From: CADCUY01 sp964242735
Lineage (GTDB): Bacteria > Actinomycetota > Actinomycetes > Actinomycetales > Quadrisphaeraceae
DNA: 64,000 nt
NCBI GenBank assembly: GCA_964242735.1
Contig: CAXTAK010000018.1
Location: 1 to 64,000 of the forward strand
Reading direction: 5' to 3'
Positions 8,729-16,488 of the stretch are shown here, piece by piece. Made by a program: the position numbers and the translations under genes. How positions within the stretch are numbered: position 1 is the first letter of the stretch; every line of letters begins with the position of its first letter. The notes under the pieces were generated by a model that worked only from the letters and a program-made list of their open reading frames with translations, made no database searches and was not told where the DNA came from.

Positions 8729-9111
8729 TGTTCGTCGACACCGACCTGTTCGTCTACGCCGTCGGGCGGCCTCACCCGCTGCGTGAACCCTCCCGCGCCT
8801 TCTTCGAGACGTCTGCCGGCTCGGCGGGCGACCTGGTGACGTCGGCTGAGGTGATGCAGGAGCTCCTCCACCTGTACGCCCGTCAGAGGCGCCGGACGAC
8901 GCTCGACGCGGCGCTGCGCCTGATCACCTCCATCCCGACGATCTGGCCGGTCACCCCTGCTGACGTCCTGCTGGCGCGGTCCCTCGCGGACCGCCACCCC
9001 GACCTGCGGGCCAGGGACCTCGTCCACCTGGCCTGCTGCCGGCGACGCGGCGTCGCCTCCATCAGGACGTACGACGCAGATCCGGAGTCCGCCGTCGCGG
9101 CAGGCCCCTGA
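8728..9111 (+). CDS. PIN-domain toxin, VapC family
   Basis: A 127-residue PIN-domain ribonuclease. The four acidic residues that hold Mg2+ are visible: FVDTDLFVYA near the start, EVMQELLH near residue 45, RARDLVHLA near 95 and TYDADPE near 115. VapC toxins cleave tRNA or rRNA and halt translation until the antitoxin is renewed. The gene starts on the last base of the antitoxin stop, a coupling typical of type II modules. All catalytic residues are kept, so it should be active. The downstream AAA gene starts 45 bp later and is probably separate. Confidence 0.85.
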   Translation: MFVDTDLFVYAVGRPHPLREPSRAFFETSAGSAGDLVTSAEVMQELLHLYARQRRRTTLDAALRLITSIPTIWPVTPADVLLARSLADRHPDLRARDLVHLACCRRRGVASIRTYDADPESAVAAGP

Positions 9112-9156
9112 GGCGCTCCACCGACTGCCTGGCACCCTCGCCCCGGTGAGCCCCCG

Positions 9157-10464
9157 ATGAGCACCGACCCCGCCGCCGACCTCGCCGCGCGCCTGTCCGG
9201 CGAGCCGCCCGACGTCCGGCGCGCCCTGACCATCGTCGGGGAGCTGCTCACCGGGGCCACCTCCACGGCCTCCACCGCGAACGGCTTCCTCGAGGAGCAC
9301 CTGCGCCAGCCGCAGACCTCGCTGGTCGTCGAGCGGGTCGACCTCTCGGCCACCCGGGCCGTCTCGGTCGGCGCGGCGCTGGCCGACCTCGTCGCCGCGC
9401 ACGGCGCCGTCCTCGGCCCGGCGCAGGAGAGCCGCGCGCCGACGTGGGCGCGGATCGACCTGGAGGGCGAGCAGCTGTCGGTGCCGTCGTCGGCGGCCGC
9501 CCACTTCCCCGCCGGCACCGCCGCGGGCGCCGACGTCGTCGTCCAGCTCGTGGCGAACCTGTACGGGCCCACCCCCTCGACACTGCGGGTCGTCGCCCGC
9601 CCCGCCGACCACGGCGCCGCCCAGCAGGTCTCCGACGCCCTGCTCGCCGCCGCGCGCACCGACCGCGCCGTCTACCGGGGGCGGGTGCTGCACGCCAGCT
9701 CCCGCCAGCACCTGCACCTGCAGCCCACGACCCTGGCCCCGGGCACCCGCGAGGACCTGGTGCTGCCGGCGGAGGTGTGGGCCGACGTCGACGCCAGCAT
9801 CACCGCGATGACCACCCGCGCGCCGCTGATGCGCGAGCTGGGCCTGGGCACCAGCCGGGGCATCCTGCTCGCCGGCCCGCCCGGTGTCGGCAAGAGCGCG
9901 CTGAGCCGGGCGGTGGCGCGGGAGCTGACCGGGGCGTTCACCGTGCTGATCGTCGACTCCACCGCCGCGTCGACGGCGCTGCGCGAGGTCTACCGCGAGA
10001 CCGCCGACCTCGGGCCGAGCGTGGTGATCCTCGAGGACGTCGACCTCTACCTCGGCGACCGCAAGACCGGGGCCCGCGGCCCGGCGCTCGCCGACTTCCT
10101 CGCCGTCCTGGACGGCACCGAGCCCCACACCGACGTGCTGACCATCGCCTCGACGAACGACCCCGCCGCGCTGGACGCCGCCGCGACGCGCTCGGCGCGC
10201 TTCGACACCGTCGTCCACCTCGACCCCCCGGACCGCAGCGCCTGCGCGCGCATCCTCGACCGCTACCTCGGGGTGCTGGCGGACGGCGTCGACACGGGCG
10301 CGGTGGCCGCGGCGCTGCCCGAGGGGGTGACCGGCGCGGACCTGCGGGAGGTGGTGCGCCGAGCGGTGCTCGAGCACGGCCGCGACCTCAGCACCGACCG
10401 CCTCGGCGCCGTCGTCGCCGGTGGACGGTGGCAGCAGGCGCCGCTGACGGGCAGCTACCTCTAG
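9157..10464 (+). CDS. AAA family ATPase
   Basis: A 435-residue protein. The first ~200 residues match no domain I recognise. The C-terminal half is an AAA module: Walker A LLAGPPGVGKSALSRAVA, Walker B VVILEDVDLYLG, sensor-1 TIASTNDP, a candidate arginine finger in TRSARFDTVVHLD, then a small lid helical domain (GVTGADLREVVRRAV). This is the arrangement of single-AAA remodelling ATPases such as CbxX/ClpX-like or proteasome-like subunits. Its partner is not evident: the neighbours are VapBC upstream and a convergent polyphosphate kinase 8 bp downstream. The ATG at 9157 has no strong ribosome-binding site. Confidence 0.7.
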   Translation: MSTDPAADLAARLSGEPPDVRRALTIVGELLTGATSTASTANGFLEEHLRQPQTSLVVERVDLSATRAVSVGAALADLVAAHGAVLGPAQESRAPTWARIDLEGEQLSVPSSAAAHFPAGTAAGADVVVQLVANLYGPTPSTLRVVARPADHGAAQQVSDALLAAARTDRAVYRGRVLHASSRQHLHLQPTTLAPGTREDLVLPAEVWADVDASITAMTTRAPLMRELGLGTSRGILLAGPPGVGKSALSRAVARELTGAFTVLIVDSTAASTALREVYRETADLGPSVVILEDVDLYLGDRKTGARGPALADFLAVLDGTEPHTDVLTIASTNDPAALDAAATRSARFDTVVHLDPPDRSACARILDRYLGVLADGVDTGAVAAALPEGVTGADLREVVRRAVLEHGRDLSTDRLGAVVAGGRWQQAPLTGSYL

Positions 10465-10471
10465 CGACCGG

Positions 10472-11245
10472 TCAGGCGCCCGTGGGCAGCGCGGGGTCGG
10501 GGTCGATCCCGCGCGCGCGCAACGCGGCCTCGACCGCCTCGCAGACGGTGCGGACGGTCTGCACGCGCGCCCAGCGCTTGTCCTCCGCGGCGATCAGGTG
10601 CCAGGGAGCGGCGCGGTGGTCGGTGGAGGAGAGGGCGTCCTCCACCGCCTCCTCGTAGGCGGGGCGCTGCTCGCGGTTGCGCCAGTCGTCGCCGGTGAGC
10701 TTCCACGCCTTGTACGGGTCGGCCCGGCGAGCCTCGAACCGTCGCAGCTGCTCCTCCGCCGACAGGTGCATCCACAGCTTCACCAGGACCATCCCCTCGG
10801 CGGCCAGGGTGGTCTCGAACTCCACGATCTCCCGGAAGGCCCGCCGCCACGCCTCCTCGGGGGCGTAGCCCTCGACCCGCTCGACGAGGACCCGGCCGTA
10901 CCAGGAGCGGTCGAGCACGGTCATCCCGCCCCACCCGGGCAGCACCGGCCAGAAGCGCGCCAGGAAGTGGTGGCGCAGCTCGTCGGGGGTGGGTGCGGCG
11001 AACTGCACCACGCGCACGTGCCGCGGGTCGAGCGGGGCGACGAGGCGCTTGATCGCGCCGCCCTTCCCGGAGGCGTCCCACCCCTCGAAGAGCACGCACA
11101 GCGGTGGCCCGAGCGCACCCTGGCCGATCTGGGCGCCGAGCAGCAGCCGCAGGTGCACCAGCCGGCGCTGAGCGGCCTCGAGCGCGGCGGCCTCGTCCCG
11201 CTTGGACAGGTGCGGCCCGAGGTCCACGGCGGCGAGTCGGCCCAT
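10472..11245 (-). CDS. Polyphosphate kinase 2 family protein
   Basis: A 257-residue PPK2-family kinase, which moves phosphate between polyphosphate and nucleotides. The Walker A sequence is VLFEGWDASGKGGAIKRL (Lys61), the Walker B/lid motif is TVLDRSWYGRVLVERVEG, and KAWKLTGDDWRNRE and HLIAAEDKRWARV match the rest of the one-domain family. The ATG at 11245 is used because the 28 residues gained from an earlier start at 11329 are Arg/Pro/Cys-rich and do not fit the family. It is convergent with the AAA ATPase. One-domain PPK2 enzymes can favour ADP, GDP or AMP, and the class cannot be fixed by eye. Confidence 0.87.
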   Translation of the reverse strand: MGRLAAVDLGPHLSKRDEAAALEAAQRRLVHLRLLLGAQIGQGALGPPLCVLFEGWDASGKGGAIKRLVAPLDPRHVRVVQFAAPTPDELRHHFLARFWPVLPGWGGMTVLDRSWYGRVLVERVEGYAPEEAWRRAFREIVEFETTLAAEGMVLVKLWMHLSAEEQLRRFEARRADPYKAWKLTGDDWRNREQRPAYEEAVEDALSSTDHRAAPWHLIAAEDKRWARVQTVRTVCEAVEAALRARGIDPDPALPTGA

Positions 11246-11610
11246 CAGCCGAGGGTGGCAGCTCGGTCCGGACCGCGCAGCGCGGTGACGGCACGGGCAG
11301 GCCACCACCGGCGTGTGACGCGGCGGCACTCCGCGGTCCCCGCCGTCACGGCACGTCGCCGATCACGCAGAGGCGCCGCGCGCCCACGCCAAAACGGCAG
11401 GAACCTGCCCGTCTCGCCCTGACATTGGCGTGCCTGCGGTCATGATCAGTAGCTTTCCCAGCGCTGGTGCCCGCTCCTCGGCGCCTCCCACGAGCGCTGG
11501 CCCCGCTCCCGAACCCCGGGGTGCAGCACCGCCACGCTCTGCTGCACCTCGGAGTGAACAGCGAGTGCCCGTCGTCACCGATGAATCGATACCCACCAAG
11601 GAGCATCTCC
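11246..11610. promoter_or_regulatory. Divergent intergenic region with a palindrome at 11396-11409
   Basis: This 365-bp region separates the PPK2 gene (leftward) from the cyclase-like gene (rightward). I see no convincing gene in it. A perfect inverted repeat, GGCAGG-AA-CCTGCC, lies at 11396-11409 and has the size of an operator for a dimeric repressor. A weak promoter-like pair follows, TTGGCG at 11425 and TAGCTT at 11450, with a long 19-bp spacer. The stretch around 11389-11460 is less GC-rich than its surroundings, as promoters in such genomes often are. AAGGAG at 11598-11603 serves the cyclase start at 11611. Confidence 0.4.
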
Positions 11611-12297
11611 ATGACCGTCAGCACCGTGACCGTGCCCTTCCGCAACGTGATCGTCTGTCACATGGTCCCCGGCAGTGACGAGAAGGTCGGGAGCGTCTTC
11701 GGCCACTACGACGGCATCACCCGGCCCCAGGACCTCGGCGTGATCGGGCGGATCCTGCTCTCCTTCGACGACCTCTACCTGCACGTCATCGAGCGCCGCG
11801 AGGACCCGGAGGTCTCGGGCCAGCGCCGTGGGCTGCCCGCGTTCGAGAAGATCGCCGAGGAGATCGCCCCCTACGTCACGCCCTACTCCCCGAAGTGGAC
11901 GAACCCGTCCATGTCGGTGGCGAAGGAGTTCTACCACTACGTGCCCGAGGGCGAGCGGCCCGCCGAGACCGAGCTCACCATGATCATCCAGAAGCTGGTG
12001 CCCGGCAGCGAGGCTGACATCGCCCGCATCTTCACCGAGTCGGACGCCGGGCCGATGCCGGCGGCCCTCGGGGTCGCGGGGCGGTGGCTGTACTCCAACG
12101 ACGACTGCTTCGTGCACCTGCTCGAGCAGGACTCCGAGGTCGCGAAGGCCACGCGGGGCGACCACGAGGCCCGCCCGGCGTTCGCCGAGATGATGCGGGC
12201 CCTGAGCCCGTACGTCAGCCCGTACCGCGCCGACGGGTGGACCGGCCCGCAGGACTCCGTGGCCAAGGTCTTCTACCGCTGGCAGGCCCAGGACTGA
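11611..12297 (+). CDS. Tandem TcmI/SchA-CurD-like cyclase-family protein
   Basis: A 228-residue protein made of two homologous halves. Half one (about residues 5-105) has CHMVPGSDEKVGSVFGHYD, LGVIGRILLSFDDLYLHVIE and PYVTPYSPKW. Half two (about 115-225) has QKLVPGSEADIARIFTESD, LGVAGRWLYSNDDCFVHLLE and PYVSPYRADGW. Both resemble TcmI-type polyketide cyclases and the SchA/CurD-like proteins of spore-pigment clusters, which are ferredoxin-like dimers that guide folding of a poly-beta-ketone. No ketosynthase or acyl carrier protein is in the window, so a cyclase role here is not supported by context; haem or small-ligand binding is possible. AAGGAG seven bases before ATG 11611 fixes the start. 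Confidence 0.75.
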   Translation: MTVSTVTVPFRNVIVCHMVPGSDEKVGSVFGHYDGITRPQDLGVIGRILLSFDDLYLHVIERREDPEVSGQRRGLPAFEKIAEEIAPYVTPYSPKWTNPSMSVAKEFYHYVPEGERPAETELTMIIQKLVPGSEADIARIFTESDAGPMPAALGVAGRWLYSNDDCFVHLLEQDSEVAKATRGDHEARPAFAEMMRALSPYVSPYRADGWTGPQDSVAKVFYRWQAQD

Positions 12298-12303
12298 GCG
12301 CCC

Positions 12304-12337
12304 GGCAGCCAGCCCCCGCGCGCGGGGGCTGGCTGCC
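12304..12337 (+). terminator. Perfect 34-nt palindrome, transcription terminator candidate
   Basis: Two 17-nt arms, GGCAGCCAGCCCCCGCG and its exact complement, meet without a spacer seven bases after the cyclase-like gene. The transcript would fold into a long GC-only hairpin. There is no T-run, as is common for actinobacterial terminators. It probably ends the cyclase transcript before the channel gene starts at 12349. Confidence 0.7.
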
Positions 12338-12348
12338 ACGCTCTCGGC

Positions 12349-13083
12349 ATGAGCCCTCCGCCCGTGACCGAGGCTCGCCGCGAGCGCTGGGAGCGCGTCG
12401 CCGAGTGGCCGTTGACCACCGCCGCGCTGTGCTTCCTGGCCGCCTACGCCTGGCCCATCCTCGACATCGGCCTCGACGCGCGGTGGGTGGCGGTGTGCTC
12501 GGCCGTCGCCAACGCCGTGTGGATCGCCTTCGCCGTCGACTACCTGGTGCGGGTGGCCCTGTCGGTGCGCCGGGTCCGGTTCGTGCGGGGACACCTGCTC
12601 GACCTCGCGATCATCGTGCTGCCGGTGCTGCGGCCCCTTCGCCTGCTGCGCCTGTTCACGCTGCTGAGCGTGCTGAACCGGTACGCCGGGCGCTCGCTGC
12701 GCGGGCGGGTGGCCGTGTACGCCGGCGGGGGGACGCTCCTGATCATCTTCCTCGCCGCCCTGGCCGTCCTCGACGCCGAGCGCGGCGCACCGGAGGGGAA
12801 CATCGCGACCTTCGACGACGCGGTGTGGTGGGCGCTGGCGACGGTCACCAGCGTGGGGTACGGCGACACCTTCCCCGTCACCGGAGCCGGCCGGCTGATC
12901 GCCTCCGCACTGATGATCACCGGCATCGGGCTGATCGGGGTGGTCACCGCCTCGGTGGCCACGTGGCTGGTGCAGCAGGTCGCCGACGCCGACTCCGAGG
13001 CGGAGTCGGCGCGGCGGCGCGACGTCCTGGCCCTCACGGAGGAGGTCGCCGCCCTGCGGGCTGAGCTCCGGGGCGGAGGCTGA
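12349..13083 (+). CDS. Voltage-gated-type potassium channel
   Basis: A 244-residue membrane protein with a six-segment channel layout. The first four segments form a small sensor domain whose fourth helix has spaced arginines (LRPLRLLRLFTLL, near residue 100). The pore has the selectivity filter TVTSVGYGD at about residues 163-171, followed by the inner helix LIASALMITGIGLIGVVTASV. The C-terminal 40 residues (ADADSEAESARRRDVLALTEEV and on) look like a short coiled coil that would aid tetramer assembly. It should pass K+ across the cytoplasmic membrane. It stands alone between the terminator at 12304 and the molybdopterin enzyme. Confidence 0.9.
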   Translation: MSPPPVTEARRERWERVAEWPLTTAALCFLAAYAWPILDIGLDARWVAVCSAVANAVWIAFAVDYLVRVALSVRRVRFVRGHLLDLAIIVLPVLRPLRLLRLFTLLSVLNRYAGRSLRGRVAVYAGGGTLLIIFLAALAVLDAERGAPEGNIATFDDAVWWALATVTSVGYGDTFPVTGAGRLIASALMITGIGLIGVVTASVATWLVQQVADADSEAESARRRDVLALTEEVAALRAELRGGG

Positions 13084-13153
13084 AGGACCGGAGCTGAGCG
13101 GCTGGCGGCCGCGGCGACTAGCGTGGGCGGTCACGACCACGGAAGGGACGACG

Positions 13154-15526
13154 ATGCCCACCAGGCGCCAGACCTACGACTACGACGAGTCGCAGCTGGA
13201 GGTGCACCCGGCTTACGACCACGCCGCCGGCAAGACGGCGGTGGCGGTGTCGATGACCCGCGCCCTCGAGCGCATGGGCCCGGTGCGCACCGCGCAGACG
13301 CTGCTGACGCTGAACCAGGCCGAAGGGCACGACTGCGCCAGCTGTGCGTGGCCCGACCCCGACCCTGGCCACCGCCACGCAGCTGAGTTCTGCGAGAACG
13401 GCGCGAAGGCCGTCGCCGAGGAGGCCACGAAGGACAGGGCCACCCCCAAGTTCTTCGCCGAGCACAGCATCGCCGACCTCGACGGGCACTCCGAGTACTG
13501 GCTGGGCCAGCAGGGGCGCATCACGCACCCCATGGTCAAGCGCCCCGGTGGCACCCACTACGAGCCCATCGGCTGGGACGAGGCCCTCGCCCTGATCGGC
13601 TCCGAGCTGAACGCCCTCGCGAGCCCCGACGAGGCCACGTTCTACACCTCCGGCCGCGCCTCGAACGAGGCCGCGTTCGTCTACCAGCTGTTCGTGCGCG
13701 CCTTCGGCACGAACAACCTGCCCGACTGCTCGAACATGTGTCACGAGTCGACGTCCATGGCGCTGCAGGAGTCGATCGGCATCGGCAAGGCCAGCGTCGT
13801 GCTCGACGACGTCTACAACGCCAAGCTGATCATCATCGCCGGCCAGAACCCCGGCACGAACCACCCGCGCATGCTCTCGGCGCTGGAGATCGCCAAGCGC
13901 AACGGCGCGAAGATCGTGGCGATCAACCCGCTGCGCGAGGCGGGCCTGGTGCGGTTCAAGAACCCGCAGGTCCCCCGCGGGGTGGTCGGCCGCGGCACCG
14001 ACATCGCCGACGTGTACCTGCCGATCAAGCCCAACGGCGACCTGGCCCTGTTCCAGGCCCTCGGCTCCCTGCTCGTGGAGTGGGACGCCCTCGACCACGA
14101 GTTCATCGCCGGGCACACCACCGGCTTCGAGGCCTGGAAGGAGCACGTGGCCGCGCTCGACTGGGACGAGGTCGTGGGCGCGACCGGGCTGAGCCGCGAG
14201 CAGATCGTGGAGGTCGCGCAGATGCTGCGCGACTCCGACGGCACGGTCTTCTGCTGGGCGATGGGCCTGACCCAGCACCGCAACGCCGTGGCGACCATCA
14301 AGGAGGTCGTCAACCTCGCGCTCGCGCAGGGCAACATCGGCAAGCGGGGGGCCGGGCTGTTCCCCGTGCGGGGGCACTCCAACGTGCAGGGCGACCGCAC
14401 CATGGGCATCTGGGAGCGTCCGCCGGCCCGCTTCCTCGACAGCATGGAGAAGGAGTTCGGCTTCAACCCGCCGCGGGAGAACGGGCTCGACACCGTCGAC
14501 TCCATCCGCGCGATGCGCGACGGCACGGTGAAGGTGTTCATCGGCCTAGGCGGCAACTTCGTGCAGGCGACGCCGGACACCGAGGTCACCTCCGACGCAC
14601 TGCGCAAGACCAGGCTGACGGTGCAGATCTCCACCAAGGTCAACCGCTCGCACCTGGTGACGGGCGAGACGGCGCTGATCCTGCCGGCCAAGGGGCGTAC
14701 CGACAAGGACGTCCAGGCCAGCGGGCCGCAGTGGATCTCGGTGGAGGACTCCACCTGCTCGGTGCACGCCTCCCGCGGGCCGCTCAACCCGCCGAGCAAG
14801 CACGTGCGCTCGGAGGTCGCGATCCTCACCGGCATCGCCGAGGCCACCCTGGGCGAGAAGTACGGCATCAACTGGCGCGAGATGCGCGATGACTACAAGG
14901 AGATCCGCGAGCACATCGCCCGCGTGGTGCCGGGGTGCGAGAGCTACGAGATCAACGTGCGGCGCCCCGGCGGCTACGTCATGCCCCACCCCCCGCGCGA
15001 CACCCGCAGCTTCGGCACCGACTCCGGTCGCGGGGAGTTCGCGGTCTCCCCGCTCGAGGTCCTGCAGGTGCCGCCGGGCCACCTGGTGCTGCAGACGATG
15101 CGCAGCCACGACCAGTTCAACACCACGATCTACGGCCTGTCCGACCGCTACCGCGGCATCGAGGGCGGCCGGCGGGTGGTGTTCATGCACCGCGAGGACA
15201 TCGTCGGGCTCGGGTTCGATGCCGACGACGTGGTCGACCTGGTGACGAAGTGGGACGACGACGAGATCGAGCGCACGGCACCCAGCTTCCGGATCGTCGA
15301 GTACGACACCCCCCGCGGCTCGGCCGCGGCGTACTACCCGGAGGCCAACCCCCTGGTGCCGCTCGACCACACCGCGCTCGGGAGCAACCAGCCCGCGTAC
15401 AAGTCCGTGGTCATCCGCGTGGTCCGCACGGGGACCGGCCGGGCGACCACCGCGGGCGGTGGTCAGAACGGCGTGGGAGCGGATGACCCGCACAAGGTCG
15501 ACCCGGAGCCCAAGCACCTGTCTTGA
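13154..15526 (+). CDS. FdhF/YdeP family molybdopterin oxidoreductase
   Basis: A 790-residue protein of the YdeP/FdhF-like formate-dehydrogenase-alpha family. Near residue 58 it has DCASCAWPDPDPGH, the degenerate cluster region of this group, which lacks the full four-cysteine 4Fe-4S motif of true FdhF. The molybdopterin guanine dinucleotide-binding segments are clear: IGWDEALALIGSEL, FYTSGRASNEAAFVYQLF, DCSNMCHESTSMAL, IIIAGQNPGTNHPRML and the C-terminal cofactor domain with TMRSHDQFNTTIYG. E. coli YdeP contributes to acid resistance, but the physiological electron partner is unknown. GGAAGGGA at 13141-13148 supports ATG 13154. No fdhD or mo-cofactor gene is nearby. Confidence 0.88.
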   Translation: MPTRRQTYDYDESQLEVHPAYDHAAGKTAVAVSMTRALERMGPVRTAQTLLTLNQAEGHDCASCAWPDPDPGHRHAAEFCENGAKAVAEEATKDRATPKFFAEHSIADLDGHSEYWLGQQGRITHPMVKRPGGTHYEPIGWDEALALIGSELNALASPDEATFYTSGRASNEAAFVYQLFVRAFGTNNLPDCSNMCHESTSMALQESIGIGKASVVLDDVYNAKLIIIAGQNPGTNHPRMLSALEIAKRNGAKIVAINPLREAGLVRFKNPQVPRGVVGRGTDIADVYLPIKPNGDLALFQALGSLLVEWDALDHEFIAGHTTGFEAWKEHVAALDWDEVVGATGLSREQIVEVAQMLRDSDGTVFCWAMGLTQHRNAVATIKEVVNLALAQGNIGKRGAGLFPVRGHSNVQGDRTMGIWERPPARFLDSMEKEFGFNPPRENGLDTVDSIRAMRDGTVKVFIGLGGNFVQATPDTEVTSDALRKTRLTVQISTKVNRSHLVTGETALILPAKGRTDKDVQASGPQWISVEDSTCSVHASRGPLNPPSKHVRSEVAILTGIAEATLGEKYGINWREMRDDYKEIREHIARVVPGCESYEINVRRPGGYVMPHPPRDTRSFGTDSGRGEFAVSPLEVLQVPPGHLVLQTMRSHDQFNTTIYGLSDRYRGIEGGRRVVFMHREDIVGLGFDADDVVDLVTKWDDDEIERTAPSFRIVEYDTPRGSAAAYYPEANPLVPLDHTALGSNQPAYKSVVIRVVRTGTGRATTAGGGQNGVGADDPHKVDPEPKHLS

Positions 15527-15563
15527 CCAGCACGTGTCCTGACCACGACACCGTCGTGCACCG

Positions 15564-15608
15564 CGGCGCCGCACCGCCAGCCCGATCGGGCAAGGGGGTG
15601 CGGCGCCG
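15564..15608 (+). terminator. Terminator-like hairpin after the molybdopterin gene
   Basis: Twelve-base arms CGGCGCCGCACC (15564-15575) and GGTGCGGCGCCG (15597-15608) enclose a loop that itself holds the palindrome GCCCGATCGGGC. It starts 37 bp after the YdeP stop. There is no T-run. Because the aldo/keto reductase remnant ends here from the other side, the hairpin may once have terminated both strands. Confidence 0.6.
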
Positions 15609-16271
15609 TCCTGTCGAACCGGTCGGGGTTCGGGCCCGTGCGGCCGACCTCGCCCCGGTCGAGGGCGGAGATGGCGGGCATGTCCCCTCCGGGAGCTCGG
15701 AGTCGAAGATCTCGAAGACCTCCCTCGTCCGCGACCGCGTCGTGGACTCGGGGAGGACGACGTCGCCGCGCTCGACGTGCCACCGCAGGGTGACCTGCGC
15801 GGAGCTCCTGCCCACCGATCCCGCGATGCGCGTGGTCGTCGGGTCGTCCAGGACCGTGCCACCGGCGATCGGTGACCACGCCTGCGTGGCGGTCTGACGC
15901 TCCTCGCCGTGCGCCCGCCACCTCCTCGTCGGCGGAGCACGGGTGCACCTCGACCCGGGTGACCGCCGGCAGCGCCGTGGCCTCCCGCGCTATGCGCTCC
16001 AGTCGGTGGACCTGGGATCTCGACACCCCGGTGGGGAGGGCCCGCCCTGGTGGAGCTCCCCGAGCACCTTCCACCTCGAGACGGAGTCACGTCGCAGAGG
16101 TGGGCGACGGTCAGCGGCTGAGGGACCGGTCACGCCTGCGCCGTGTCGCTGTGGCGGTACCCGACCTCGAGGTCTGGCGCACCGCCTGGGCGGTGTGGTC
16201 GGGCTCGATCGGGAAGACGCCGAACCCCGGCTGCGGGAGGGTGTGCCGTCGTCGAGGGTGATGGTCGGCAC
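15601..16271 (-). pseudogene. Aldo/keto reductase, frameshifted and internally deleted
   Basis: Pieces of one aldo/keto reductase appear in order in different minus-strand frames. A GTG near 16271 begins VPTITLDDGT, then (shifted) PGFGVFPIEPDHTAQAVR and YRHSDTAQA. About 80 residues carrying the catalytic Tyr/Lys region are missing before WKVLGELHQGG, which leads into VTRVEVHPCSADEEV. A further shift gives AWSPIAGGTVLDDP and VGRSSAQVTLRWHVERGDVV near 15800, and a last shift gives ISALDRGEVGRTGPNPDRFD. At least four lesions and a deletion rule out function and a simple sequencing error. Confidence 0.85.
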
Positions 16272-16488
16272 TGCGGTGGCCAGGACGCTCCTCCGTGGCT
16301 GGGCGGCGCCTCCTGCCGGCACCGAACTCGTCAGGGTCGCGCCCGGGAGGACCCCCTCATGCCCATCACGGCGCCTGCGCGCGAGGACGAGGTGCGCTGG
16401 GCCCGCCGTGGTACGACGCTCGTCGTGGACCGCGCCGCGGACCGCTGCCCGGGCCCCCCGCACGGCCCGCTCCCGAGGACGAGGACCG

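Noticed and set aside
10461..11294. Overlapping minus-strand ORF in another frame of the PPK2 gene
   Set aside because: Arg/Ala/Pro-rich shadow, whereas the neighbouring frame holds the PPK2 Walker motifs.
13118..14377. 419-aa minus-strand ORF within the YdeP-like gene
   Set aside because: Antisense shadow; the plus frame is a continuous molybdopterin enzyme with family motifs.
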